The notes below the pieces were generated by a model that ran no database searches, was not told the DNA's origin, and saw only the letters and a program-made list of their open reading frames with translations. DNA of 59,570 bases from Clostridia bacterium (GTDB lineage: Bacteria > Bacillota > Clostridia > Christensenellales > Borkfalkiaceae). Position 1 is the first letter of the stretch. Every line of letters starts with the position of its first letter. Positions 33,067 through 41,795 of the stretch are shown one piece after another. The stretch spans positions 1 to 59,570 of the forward strand of contig JAGAIW010000055.1 of NCBI GenBank assembly GCA_017626305.1. Direction: 5' to 3'. Made by a program: the position numbers and the translations under genes.

Positions 33067-34575
33067 TTATTCTTTTTCCACGCCCTTCACAGCCTTCCAA
33101 GCTTTTCTATACGCTTCTTCATACGACTTACTTTCCGAAAGCAATAACGCTAAATCTTCCATGGTATAATGCGGCAAATATTCACGCCGTAAAAAGTCAG
33201 GCAGGAACAAGCTGTCGTCCTTTGCATCTGGAAACCGTGCGTCAACCGAGCGCGTATTTGCCAAATCAAAGTTGGGGAATATCCGCTTTTTCGCTAGCTC
33301 GTAACTAAGCGTAAATTCCAAGTTGGCTACCGTTTTCATTTCGGTGAGCAAAATTTCGTCCATAGGATTGCCCGTACCCGACGCCAAAGAACCGATCATA
33401 GTCAGCGTGCCCTTCTTTTCCAAGCGGCGTGCCGAACCCAAGAAATTTTTTAAATAATAAAGCGTTTTACTTTCCAAACCGCCAGCAAGCGTTTTCCCGC
33501 CCAAGGAACGCTCCGATTCGTTATAAGCGCGAGCCAAGGCGTTAAACGAATCAACGATAAAAAGCACGTCTTTTCCGCTTTCGGCAAAGCGTTTTGCGCG
33601 TTTTAACAAAAATTCTGCCGCAAAGATTTGCGTATCGCAATCGTCTTCATACGTCGTATACATAAAATTGACGTGGGGAAAATCCTTGCGGAATTGTACG
33701 ACGGTTTCAGGGGATTGATCGAGCAACAGGATAAACAGCCAAACGTCCGTATTGTTATTCATTGCCGACATAGCCATGTTATATAAAAGGGAAGATTTTC
33801 CACTTTTGGGTTCGCCGATCACCAAACCGCGCTGTCCCCTTCTTACCGTTACCAACCAATGCAACGCTTTCGTCGTAATATCCGCCCTGTCCCATTTACC
33901 GTCAAAGGTAATGGGAATAATGGGATAGGAGATTTCAGCCGTTTCAAAATTGACACGCTCGATAATTCCCACGTCGATACCGTTGATAAACGAAACGCTC
34001 GTAACGGCGTATATTTCTTCTTGTTTGCGGGCAGAACAGATAAGTACGTCCCCTTCTACAAGCGCATATTTTACAATGATTTTGTTGGGAATAACGATTT
34101 TTTGCTCTTGTTTCCAGTTACCGCTAAGGGGCAATAAACAAGGTACGCCGCTAATCGTTTCGTATTGTCCTTCAAATTCTTCTTCGGTTTTATCCGCTTT
34201 CTCATTTTGCGGATCGTTAAAGACGAATTCGGTTGTTTGGTTTAACATATTCCGATATTCTTTTTGAAAATCGAAGGGTGTGGACTCTCCGTGTACGTTT
34301 TTTCTGTATTTTTCTTGCAAATCGTCCATTTCCTTTACAAGGTCGGCGTTGAGCTTATTCTTTTTCGGCGGTGCGCCGCGGTTACTTTGTTCCGCAGGCA
34401 AACGCTCTCCCGAACGAATCGCAACGATAGCTTCAATGAGTTCGTTTTTTCTAGCTTCTGTACCCGCTTGCACGCCGATATAACGCGCGTAAATTTGCAA
34501 TTCCGTGATTTTATAATCTTTTAATATAAGGCGACATTGATCTTTATATGCCGGTAAAGTCATTGGATACATCAT
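33067..34575 (-). CDS. rho: Transcription termination factor Rho
   Basis: Rho is the hexameric RNA-dependent ATPase that ends transcription at C-rich untranslated RNA. The 502-residue product has an N-terminal helical domain (LKDYKITELQIYARYIGVQA), a charged linker, an RNA-binding fold (YETISGVPCLLPLSGNWKQ) and the ATPase core. The Walker A site is GEPKSGKSS, followed by VWLFILLLDQSPETVVQF. Walker B is DVLFIVDSFNALARAYNES, and GSARRLEKKGTLTMIGSLAS and LANTRSVDARFPDAKDDS are further Rho motifs. The Walker A Thr is replaced by Ser, a conservative change. A tandem ATGATG follows GGAGAG; the first overlaps the end of the upstream hydrolase gene by four bases, so the two are probably coupled. Confidence 0.92.
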   Translation of the reverse strand: MMYPMTLPAYKDQCRLILKDYKITELQIYARYIGVQAGTEARKNELIEAIVAIRSGERLPAEQSNRGAPPKKNKLNADLVKEMDDLQEKYRKNVHGESTPFDFQKEYRNMLNQTTEFVFNDPQNEKADKTEEEFEGQYETISGVPCLLPLSGNWKQEQKIVIPNKIIVKYALVEGDVLICSARKQEEIYAVTSVSFINGIDVGIIERVNFETAEISYPIIPITFDGKWDRADITTKALHWLVTVRRGQRGLVIGEPKSGKSSLLYNMAMSAMNNNTDVWLFILLLDQSPETVVQFRKDFPHVNFMYTTYEDDCDTQIFAAEFLLKRAKRFAESGKDVLFIVDSFNALARAYNESERSLGGKTLAGGLESKTLYYLKNFLGSARRLEKKGTLTMIGSLASGTGNPMDEILLTEMKTVANLEFTLSYELAKKRIFPNFDLANTRSVDARFPDAKDDSLFLPDFLRREYLPHYTMEDLALLLSESKSYEEAYRKAWKAVKGVEKE

Positions 34576-35219
34576 GATTTTCTCTCCATAAACAAAATAT
34601 CCGTTTCTTTTTCAAGGAGCGTATCTCGCGTAATTTCCGCGCTATGTTTGGGGGCAGCATACGTTACGTTGGTATACAAATTCAAAAAAGGTTTTTCGTT
34701 TGAAACGTCGATTATGCCGTCCTTAGGACGGTAATGCATGGGAATAACCAGCTTGGGCTGTATGGCGTCGATATACGCCTTTGCGCCCATATAGTCGACG
34801 GTATACGTTCCGCCGATAGGAACGAATAGAACGTCGATTTTTCCAAGCTTTTCAATCAATTCCACCCGAACTTCTTCCCCGATATCCCCCATATGACAAA
34901 GGGTTATGCCGTCGGCTTGTATAACAAACGCAATATTTTCTCCGCGGAGCGTTCCGCCTTGATTATCGTGCTTACAGGCAACACCGCGGACGGTTATCCC
35001 GTCAAACGTATATACTTGCGGTTTATCAGCAAGCGCAAACTTGCCCTGTATTGCCGCCGTATAATTGTGGTCAAAATGCCCGTGACTGACGGTAACGATA
35101 TCCGCCGTAAGGTCTTTTGGAAGTTCGTAGCCCACGCGCGTATACGGATCGGTAATCAGCGTTTTTCCGTTTGAAAAGGTCAAACGGAACGTCGAGTGTC
35201 CTAAATATTCTATCTTCAC
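34572..35219 (-). CDS. UPF0173-type metal-dependent hydrolase (MBL fold)
   Basis: The 215-residue protein matches the UPF0173/YtkL group of metallo-beta-lactamase-fold proteins in length and motifs: IEYLGHSTFRLTF at the start, LITDPYTR, TVSHGHFDHNYT (the HxHxDH metal motif, near 43-52), LCHMGDIGE and IPMHYRP. Substrates of this group are unknown. The start is GTG with GGGGGGGAGAGC directly before it. It overlaps rho by four bases and lies 14 bases after the DUF1934 gene, so the three appear to be an operon. Confidence 0.82.
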   Translation of the reverse strand: MKIEYLGHSTFRLTFSNGKTLITDPYTRVGYELPKDLTADIVTVSHGHFDHNYTAAIQGKFALADKPQVYTFDGITVRGVACKHDNQGGTLRGENIAFVIQADGITLCHMGDIGEEVRVELIEKLGKIDVLFVPIGGTYTVDYMGAKAYIDAIQPKLVIPMHYRPKDGIIDVSNEKPFLNLYTNVTYAAPKHSAEITRDTLLEKETDILFMERKS

Positions 35220-35233
35220 GCTCTCCCCCCCTT

Positions 35234-35614
35234 TTAAAATTTAATTTGCAAGCGAATTTTGGTGTCCTGCGTTTCGCAGCCGAAATACAGCGTATAATGC
35301 GCCATTAACATAAATGAATTTTTCGAATACGAATAAGCGAGCTTATGCGTATGCGCGGAAATATCCCCTTCGGCATTTCCAAAACCTAAAACACCCTTTA
35401 ACGTTTCGCCTTGGCTAAGGGATAAGCGTAGCGTATAATCGCCCGCGCGGGAAACGTCCAAACGGTCGTTGAACAAGTGCAAAGTAACCAAAGCGTTTTC
35501 TTCCCGATAGGTAAGCTGCATTTGTGAAAGAGAAAACACCCCTTCGGCTTGTTTCACCGTCTTATTTTCTTGTCCGTCCACCGTAGTGGCAATCGTCAAC
35601 AAACACTCTTTCAC
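35234..35614 (-). CDS. DUF1934 (YwiB-like) beta-barrel protein
   Basis: The protein is 126 residues from the GTG at 35612-35614 and 139 residues if the ATG at 35651-35653 is used. The all-beta sequence (LTIATTVDGQENKTVKQAEG, LTYREENALVTLHLF, YTLRLSLSQGETLKGVLGFG, HKLAYSYSKNSFMLMAHYTL) matches the calycin-like DUF1934 family, whose role is unknown. The upstream ATG lies within the predicted -10 element (TATAATG) and a second ATG is only four bases beyond it, so neither can have a normal leader. The GTG has AAAGG close before it and sits where family members usually begin. It is the first gene of the rho operon. Confidence 0.72.
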   Translation of the reverse strand: MKECLLTIATTVDGQENKTVKQAEGVFSLSQMQLTYREENALVTLHLFNDRLDVSRAGDYTLRLSLSQGETLKGVLGFGNAEGDISAHTHKLAYSYSKNSFMLMAHYTLYFGCETQDTKIRLQIKF

Positions 35615-35651
35615 TTGCGCCTTTCGCCCTTTTTCGACTTTTTTCATTTTC

Positions 35652-35680
35652 ATTATAACAAATTTTTAATAGAATGTAAA
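35652..35680 (-). promoter_or_regulatory. Promoter of the DUF1934-UPF0173-rho operon
   Basis: On the minus strand: TTTACA, a 17-base spacer and TATAAT. The -10 element merges with an ATG, which argues against that codon as the start. Confidence 0.75.
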
Positions 35681-35717
35681 CTTATTATTCCCCTATTTTT
35701 TAATATTGTTCAAAAAT

Positions 35718-35750
35718 AAAAAACGGAATAATCCATAATTCCGTTTTTTT
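35718..35750 (-). terminator. tyrA terminator
   Basis: AAAAAACGGAAT and ATTCCGTTTTTT pair around an 8-base loop, 5 bases after the tyrA stop codon. T-runs occur on both strands. Confidence 0.8.
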
Positions 35751-35754
35751 TCGT

Positions 35755-36579
35755 TTAATCATTGTTACGTTTGATGGTTTCGCGGATAAGTCTACCTTCG
35801 CGCAAGGTTTCTTTTAATTGAATATCGTCTTGCGCGCTAAGCGCGTCACGGTACTTGGATAAATGCTCGATAAGCAAGTTAAGTTCCTTTGTGATATTTT
35901 CACGGTTACAAGTATACAGCGGCGTCCAAACGTCTTCGTCTACGCCGGCGATACGCGTCATATCCTGAAAACTACCGCCCGTAAAGCCGTCACAGCCTTT
36001 GACCTGCGGGCTTTTCACGTATGCGTTAGATACGATATGGGCAAGTTGCGAAGTCAATGCAATTTTTTTATCGTGTTCACTCGCCGTACATTCAACAATT
36101 TTTCCAAAGCCCATTGTTTTTGCATATCCTTTAAAAATAGCGACGTCTTTGATATCCGTTTGCGGAGCGTACGTGATAATTAAGTTCGCTTTTTTAAAAA
36201 GGGTAGGCGACGCAGACGCAATTCCCGACGTTTCCTTGCCCGCCATGGGATGCAAGCCGACGTAGCGGTAATTTCTGCGTTTAGAATATACCGTTTTTTC
36301 TACGATTTCCTTTACACCGCAAATATCTGCAACCAACGCGCCGTCCTTGAACACGGCGTTATCCAAATAATCCAGCGTAGCCTGCGGCGGGAGCGCAATA
36401 AACACTACGTCGTAGTCCGAAAGCGCGTTTACCTGCGCATTTATATAGCCTGCGTGTAAGGCAAACTCCACCGAATACGTATTATTATCCAAACCGTCTA
36501 CGCAGTAACCTGCTTTCGTTAACGAAGCGCAAATCGATCCGCCGATAATGCCGAGCCCGACAACCGCTATTTTTTCCAT
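35755..36579 (-). CDS. tyrA: Prephenate dehydrogenase
   Basis: TyrA oxidatively decarboxylates prephenate to 4-hydroxyphenylpyruvate, the committed step to tyrosine. The 274-residue product has the Rossmann NAD-binding motif GLGIIGGSICASL (8-20), followed by the catalytic-domain motif YVGLHPMAGKETSG with the conserved His, and LTSQLAHIVSNAYV and FTGGSFQDMTRIA farther on. It lacks the C-terminal ACT domain found in many Bacillus TyrA proteins, so feedback by tyrosine may be absent. It has GGAGA before the ATG and stands between terminators as a single-gene unit, apart from other aromatic-pathway genes. Confidence 0.9.
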   Translation of the reverse strand: MEKIAVVGLGIIGGSICASLTKAGYCVDGLDNNTYSVEFALHAGYINAQVNALSDYDVVFIALPPQATLDYLDNAVFKDGALVADICGVKEIVEKTVYSKRRNYRYVGLHPMAGKETSGIASASPTLFKKANLIITYAPQTDIKDVAIFKGYAKTMGFGKIVECTASEHDKKIALTSQLAHIVSNAYVKSPQVKGCDGFTGGSFQDMTRIAGVDEDVWTPLYTCNRENITKELNLLIEHLSKYRDALSAQDDIQLKETLREGRLIRETIKRNND

Positions 36580-36658
36580 GATAATTTTTCTCCGTCGTCG
36601 CTTTTTCTTATCTTATCACAAACGCAAAATATTTTCAAGCAATCAAGCGGAGTTTTAT

Positions 36659-36690
36659 GAAAAAACCGTCCAAAAACGGACGGTTTTTTC
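36659..36690 (-). terminator. spoIIID terminator
   Basis: AAAAAACCGTCC and GGACGGTTTTTT pair around AAAAAC directly after the spoIIID stop codon. Confidence 0.85.
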
Positions 36691-36945
36691 TCATTTTTGC
36701 GATTTTGCATACTTTTTTTGCGTTGCTAAGCCGCCACGGATATGTCTCTGACTGAGATTGACGGACAAAATTTCCTTCGTCCGTTCGTATAGTTCTTCAT
36801 CAATATACTTCAACCGTTCGGCAACGTCTTTATGTACGGTAGATTTACTAATCGAAAAATGCGCGGAACACGCGCGGACGGTGCAACCCGTCGCCACGAT
36901 ATATTCCGCACATTTTCTTGCTCGTTCTTCAATGTAATCCCACAA
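36691..36945 (-). CDS. spoIIID: Sporulation transcription factor SpoIIID
   Basis: SpoIIID is a small DNA-binding protein that activates and represses mother-cell genes under sigma-E and sigma-K during spore formation. The 84-residue product closely follows the family: WDYIEERARKCAEYIVATGC, the helix-turn-helix VRACSAHFSISKSTVHKDVA (about 23-42), ERLKYIDEELYERTKEIL and the basic tail RHIRGGLATQKKYAKSQK. The start is TTG, with GGAGG eight bases upstream; no ATG in frame fits the family start. It indicates a spore-forming lineage, though alone it does not prove sporulation. Confidence 0.93.
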   Translation of the reverse strand: MWDYIEERARKCAEYIVATGCTVRACSAHFSISKSTVHKDVAERLKYIDEELYERTKEILSVNLSQRHIRGGLATQKKYAKSQK

Positions 36946-37018
36946 AATCCCGACCTCCGTTATTCGCTTTACGGAATATCTTATGTCGGTTTTTTGCGGT
37001 TTATAACCTTATACGCGG

Positions 37019-39484
37019 TTATTCGTCTTTTTTATACGGCAAAGGAATGACGCGCTCGATAGAACCTTCGGCGTACTTAGAAAGTTTTTTCGCTTTCATG
37101 CTTTGCGGTAAAATGGAAATGCTTTCGCTGGATATTTCCGCTACGCCGCCGTTTTTATCAACGATAGCAAGCATATACGGGGCAGTTACGTGCGCCGCGC
37201 AAATAACGCTTGCGCCTTCACGCATGCTGACGATAATCGAGCCTTTTCTATATCTCTTGGAACGCTCTACAAGCGAAGCGATAACCTTTTTACACTTCCC
37301 TTCGTCCGTAGCGATAATAATCTCCCCTTCGTCGTTGATTTGCGTCATAAGTACGACGCTATCGTCTTCTCTAAGCATGATACCGCGTACGCCAGTGGAT
37401 ACTCTACCCTGCGTGGGAATATCGCTCTTTTCGGCGTTCAAGCAAATACCTTGACGGGTAACGATCATAATGGTATCGTCTTCGCCCGTATCTTCTTCTA
37501 CGCCGATCACTTCGTCGTCTTCGCCCAGCTTAACGGCTTGGAAAGAGTCTTTACGCTGCTCGTATTCGCTCCACTCCGTCTTTTTAATCATACCTTTCTT
37601 GGTAAAGAACAGAAGTGAGCCGTACGGCATACGTTCGTCCAAAGCGAACATGGAAACGACCGTTTCACCCTGTTCGGCGTCTTTGGACAGGTCTTTAAGC
37701 GTCAAGCCTTCTTCGGAAAGCTTGCATTGTAAATCTTCGTCGTCAATAGCGAGCTTATGACAATTACCGTAGTTGGTAAATGCAAAAATGCGTTTATCCG
37801 TCAACGTTTCCAACGTTTTAAGTGCCACCAAACGGGGCTTATATTTTCCTTCCAACGTATCGTTAAGCGCGTCAATTTGTTTGCCTACGAGCACCTTAAA
37901 CGTTTCGTCGGCGGTGTACGCAAACACGCAAGGCACGCCCGCCTTCTTTTCGGGAGCAGCGGAAACGAGAAGGTCGGCTTCTTCTCTCGTAAAGACCAGA
38001 CGAGATTTTCTCGGCGTGGGATACGCCTTTTGAATTTCCGTGATTTCTTCTTTAACGACTTGCAACTGCAAATCACCGCTCTTGGAAATTGCCGTTAATT
38101 TTTTGATTTGTTTTTTGAGTTCTTTCAGCTCTTCTTCCAGCTTATAAATTTCAAGCTTGGTCAAGCGAGCAAGACGCAAATCAAGAATCGCCTGCGCTTG
38201 GATATCCGAAATGGAGAAACGTTCCATAAGCTTGGCTTTGGCGTCCGCCGTGCCTTCGGATTTTTTGATGATGGCAATGACTTCGTCGATATTTTGTACG
38301 GCGATAATCATACCTTCCAACACGTGGCAACGTCTTTGAGCCTGCTCTAAATCGAACAGCGTTCTGCGCTTGATGACCTTTTGTTGATATTTTACGTAAT
38401 GGCGAATGATATCCATAAGCCCCAGCTGTTGCGGCTTACCGTCGGCTATAACGACCATATTGATACCAAACGTAACTTCCAAATCGGTATATTTATATAA
38501 ACATTTTAAAATGGCATCTATATCCGCGTCCTTCTTCACGCGAATGACGGCGCGCATACCCGTTCTGTCCGATTCGTCGGCGACGAAGTCCAAGCCTGCA
38601 AGCTCTTCCTTCTTTTCTTCACGCAAATCAACCACTTTACGCAAAAGCTGCGCTTTATTGACTTGATACGGAAGTTCGGTGATGACAAGGTTCGTCTTGC
38701 CGTTATCCGTCTTTTCCGCCGAAATTTTGGCGCGAACGGTGATTTTTCCCCTGCCCGTTTTATAGGCTTGAATAAGCTCGTTGGCGATAATAACGCCCCC
38801 CGTGGGAAAGTCGGGCGAAGGAATATATTCCATCATTTCTTCTAAGGAAATAGCAGGATTGTCGATATACGCCACGACGCCGTTGATGACTTCTTCTAAG
38901 TTATGCGTAGGAATATTCGTCGCAAGCCCGACGGCAATCCCCGAAGAACCGTTTACGAGTAAGTTGGGAAATCTACCCGGCAATACGTCGGGTTCTTTCA
39001 AGCTATCGTCGAAGTTGAGCGAAAACGAAACGGTTTCTTTATCGATATCGCGAAGCAATTCCAGCGCCAAGGGCTGCATTCTGGCTTCGGTATAACGCAT
39101 AGCTGCGGCAGGGTCGCCGTCGACCGAACCAAAGTTACCGTGTCCGTCCACAAGCGTTTTGCCCATGTTAAAATCCTGCGCCATACGCACCATGGCGTCG
39201 TAAACGGAGCTATCACCGTGGGGATGGTATTTACCCATGCAATCCCCGACGATACGCGCGCTCTTCTTATGCGGTTTATCGGGAGTGAGCCCCATTTCGT
39301 TCATGGTATATAAAATACGGCGTTGAACGGGTTTTAAACCGTCTTCTACTCTCGGCAAAGCGCGGTCTAAGATAACGAATTCCGCATACGGCAACATGGA
39401 CGTATGCAACACCTTTTCCAACGGTTCAACGTAGAGTTGCCCGGTAGGCTCGATTATTTCAGGTTCTTTTTTATTTCTCGCCAT
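37019..39484 (-). CDS. gyrA/parC: Type IIA topoisomerase A subunit (topoisomerase IV/gyrase)
   Basis: This subunit cuts and rejoins DNA with the B subunit encoded just upstream. The 821-residue product has the winged-helix domain [20 protein letters not shown], the quinolone-region [20 protein letters not shown] with the usual Ser, and the catalytic [11 protein letters not shown] (Tyr in RYTE). The tower and coiled-coil follow, then a C-terminal beta-pinwheel. The N-terminal block [20 protein letters not shown] is like the clostridial second-paralogue (ParC-like) group. The GyrA box (QRRGGKG type) is not present; its likely place reads SKRYRKGSI. This points to a decatenating topoisomerase IV-like enzyme rather than a supercoiling gyrase, although automated annotation may say GyrA. 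It overlaps the B-subunit gene by 14 bases. Confidence 0.85.
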   Translation of the reverse strand: MARNKKEPEIIEPTGQLYVEPLEKVLHTSMLPYAEFVILDRALPRVEDGLKPVQRRILYTMNEMGLTPDKPHKKSARIVGDCMGKYHPHGDSSVYDAMVRMAQDFNMGKTLVDGHGNFGSVDGDPAAAMRYTEARMQPLALELLRDIDKETVSFSLNFDDSLKEPDVLPGRFPNLLVNGSSGIAVGLATNIPTHNLEEVINGVVAYIDNPAISLEEMMEYIPSPDFPTGGVIIANELIQAYKTGRGKITVRAKISAEKTDNGKTNLVITELPYQVNKAQLLRKVVDLREEKKEELAGLDFVADESDRTGMRAVIRVKKDADIDAILKCLYKYTDLEVTFGINMVVIADGKPQQLGLMDIIRHYVKYQQKVIKRRTLFDLEQAQRRCHVLEGMIIAVQNIDEVIAIIKKSEGTADAKAKLMERFSISDIQAQAILDLRLARLTKLEIYKLEEELKELKKQIKKLTAISKSGDLQLQVVKEEITEIQKAYPTPRKSRLVFTREEADLLVSAAPEKKAGVPCVFAYTADETFKVLVGKQIDALNDTLEGKYKPRLVALKTLETLTDKRIFAFTNYGNCHKLAIDDEDLQCKLSEEGLTLKDLSKDAEQGETVVSMFALDERMPYGSLLFFTKKGMIKKTEWSEYEQRKDSFQAVKLGEDDEVIGVEEDTGEDDTIMIVTRQGICLNAEKSDIPTQGRVSTGVRGIMLREDDSVVLMTQINDEGEIIIATDEGKCKKVIASLVERSKRYRKGSIIVSMREGASVICAAHVTAPYMLAIVDKNGGVAEISSESISILPQSMKAKKLSKYAEGSIERVIPLPYKKDE

Positions 39485-41678
39485 TGCCGTTCTCCTTCTT
39501 GTCCGTTTTTTCTATCTTTTCCATAAAGGTGTCTTTCTTATTGAAGTTGGCGTATTTTGCCAAGAATTCCTTTCTGCCTTCTACCTTATCGCCCATAAGC
39601 GTGGTAATCATGCGTTCGGCTTTTGCCGCATCTTCCACCGTTACCTGCGTCAAGTTACGCGTTGCGGGGTTCATGGTCGTTTCCCAAAGCTGTTCGGCGC
39701 TCATTTCGCCTAGACCTTTATAGCGTTGGAGCTGATACCCTTTGCCGATTTTTTCAATCTTTTCATTCAGTTCTTTATCGTCGTAGGCGTATTCTACTTT
39801 GTCGCCCTTATACACTTTATACAGCGGCGGCATACCGATATATACGTGTCCTGCGTTGACAAGCGGACGCATATAGCGGAAGAAAAACGTCAACAAAATA
39901 CAGCGAATATGCATACCGTCTTGGTCGGCATCCGATAAAATAATCACTTTATGATAGTTGATTTTATCCAGTTTGAAGTCGGGGTCAATACCAGCGCCGA
40001 TCGCACTAATCATGGTACGAATTTCTTCGTTTTCAAGGATTTGGCTAAGCTTTTTCTTCTCGACGTTCAGCGGTTTACCACGAAGTGGTAAGATGGATTG
40101 ATATTGACGTACGCGGGCTTGTTTTGCCGTACCGCCTGCCGAATCCCCTTCGACGATAAACATTTCGTTGAGTTCGGGTTTCTTTCCCGAACAAGCCGCC
40201 AACTTACCGATAAGGGTCAAGCCGTCAATGCTGTTCTTTGCGCGAGCGTTATCCTTTGCCGTCTTGGCGGCAATACGCGATTTTGCCGCGCCTTGCGCCT
40301 TTTTAATGATTTCTTCCATCGTCTTTTTGTAGCCGCGCACGTTTTGTAAGGCGTTCATACCTTCGATAACGGTCGCTTCTACGGCAGGACGGGCTTCGGT
40401 GTTGCCGAGCTTGGTTTTCGTTTGACCTTCAAACTGCACGTTTGCCATTTTAATAGACAGTACCGCCGTCAAACCTTCGCAAAAATCGTCGCCTTGGAAG
40501 TTGGGGTCTTTCTCTTTGAGAAAACCGTTAGACCTTGCGTATTCGTTTAATACTCTCGTTAAGCCCGAATGGAAACCCATTTCGTGATACCCGCCTTCGG
40601 GTGTGGGAATATTATTGACGAACGAATACAAGCGTTCTCTATAATCACCGATATGTTGAATGGCAAATTCCACCAAAATACCGTTCTTTTCCGCTTTATA
40701 ATAAATCGGCTGCGCGTACAGTTTTCTATCCCCTTCGTTATCGTATTTGACGTAGTCGGATATACCGCCGTCAAATTTGAATACGACGCGATACGGCTCG
40801 CTTTCCAAAGCAAGCTCGTCCACTTCGGCAAAAAGCGATTGCTGGGGCGTTTCGCTTGCAACCGAGAACAAATCCAGCTGACCTTCTTCCACGGGGAACG
40901 TTTCTTCCGTCGTTTCCGTTTCCCCTTCCTGTTGCTCGCTATCCGCGTTTAAAATGCTACGGCTGCGGTTTGCTTCCGCCATAGAGATACGTTCGTCCAC
41001 GAGCGTGATTTCTACGCCGCGGTTCAAAAAGGCGAGCTGACGAAGACGTTCTTCTACCGTATCCAACTCAAAATCCGTTTCGGAAAATACCCGTTTATCG
41101 GGCAGGAAACGAATATACGTACCTTGGCGGTTGGTCTTTACCCCCGTATCTTCCAAAGGACCGTCGGGGTCGCCTGAGATAATTCTATTCTTATTTTTCC
41201 CCGTTCCTAAATGGGAATGGAAACTCATTTTATAAATGCGCTTATTACGGTATACTTCGACGGTGAGCCATTCGGAAAGCGCGTTAGTTACCGACGCGCC
41301 GACGCCGTGCAAGCCGCCCGAAAATTCGTAGTTGCCCTGTCCGAATTTACCGCCTGCGTGCAGTTTCGTAAAAACAAGTTGAACACCCGAAACCTTTTCT
41401 TTCGGGTGTATATCGGTGGGAATACCGCGGCCGTTATCTTCTACCGACGCGCTCCCGTCGCTGTGCAGCGTTACTTTTACCTTACTGGCATATCCGTTAG
41501 CGGCTTCGTCAATAGCGTTATCCACGATTTCCCAAAGAATGTGGTGTAAGCCCTTAATACCCGTCGAACCGATATACATACCAGGGCGCATACGTACGGC
41601 GTCTAAGCCTTCCAGTACCTGTATGTGTCCCGCGTCGTATTTGCTTTCTTTTACGTCCTTACTTTGTTCTTTTGCCAT
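39471..41678 (-). CDS. gyrB/parE: Type IIA topoisomerase B subunit (topoisomerase IV/gyrase)
   Basis: The 735-residue product is the ATPase subunit. The GHKL ATP site shows [28 protein letters not shown] and [15 protein letters not shown]. The transducer has QTKTKLGN, and the Toprim metal site has [15 protein letters not shown] and [32 protein letters not shown] is near the C-terminus. Between about residues 260 and 305 it carries an acidic insertion ([20 protein letters not shown]) that usual GyrB/ParE proteins lack. The start at 41676-41678 (MAKEQSK) is chosen from GAGGA before it. It is cotranscribed with the A subunit and has its own promoter at 41735-41763. Confidence 0.9.
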   Translation of the reverse strand: MAKEQSKDVKESKYDAGHIQVLEGLDAVRMRPGMYIGSTGIKGLHHILWEIVDNAIDEAANGYASKVKVTLHSDGSASVEDNGRGIPTDIHPKEKVSGVQLVFTKLHAGGKFGQGNYEFSGGLHGVGASVTNALSEWLTVEVYRNKRIYKMSFHSHLGTGKNKNRIISGDPDGPLEDTGVKTNRQGTYIRFLPDKRVFSETDFELDTVEERLRQLAFLNRGVEITLVDERISMAEANRSRSILNADSEQQEGETETTEETFPVEEGQLDLFSVASETPQQSLFAEVDELALESEPYRVVFKFDGGISDYVKYDNEGDRKLYAQPIYYKAEKNGILVEFAIQHIGDYRERLYSFVNNIPTPEGGYHEMGFHSGLTRVLNEYARSNGFLKEKDPNFQGDDFCEGLTAVLSIKMANVQFEGQTKTKLGNTEARPAVEATVIEGMNALQNVRGYKKTMEEIIKKAQGAAKSRIAAKTAKDNARAKNSIDGLTLIGKLAACSGKKPELNEMFIVEGDSAGGTAKQARVRQYQSILPLRGKPLNVEKKKLSQILENEEIRTMISAIGAGIDPDFKLDKINYHKVIILSDADQDGMHIRCILLTFFFRYMRPLVNAGHVYIGMPPLYKVYKGDKVEYAYDDKELNEKIEKIGKGYQLQRYKGLGEMSAEQLWETTMNPATRNLTQVTVEDAAKAERMITTLMGDKVEGRKEFLAKYANFNKKDTFMEKIEKTDKKENGNGEK

Positions 41679-41734
41679 TTCATCCTCGTGTTCTATTTGG
41701 CGAAAAATCACGCCAAAATCTACCATTTTATACT

Positions 41735-41763
41735 ATTATATCATCTTTTTCAATTTTTTTCAA
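41735..41763 (-). promoter_or_regulatory. Promoter of the topoisomerase operon
   Basis: On the minus strand: TTGAAA, a 17-base spacer and TATAAT, 57 bases before the B-subunit ATG. A small stem (TTGGCG/CGCCAA, near 41697-41717) lies in the leader. Confidence 0.75.
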
Positions 41764-41795
41764 ATGTTTGAACGGGAAAAATTTATCTCTACTCG

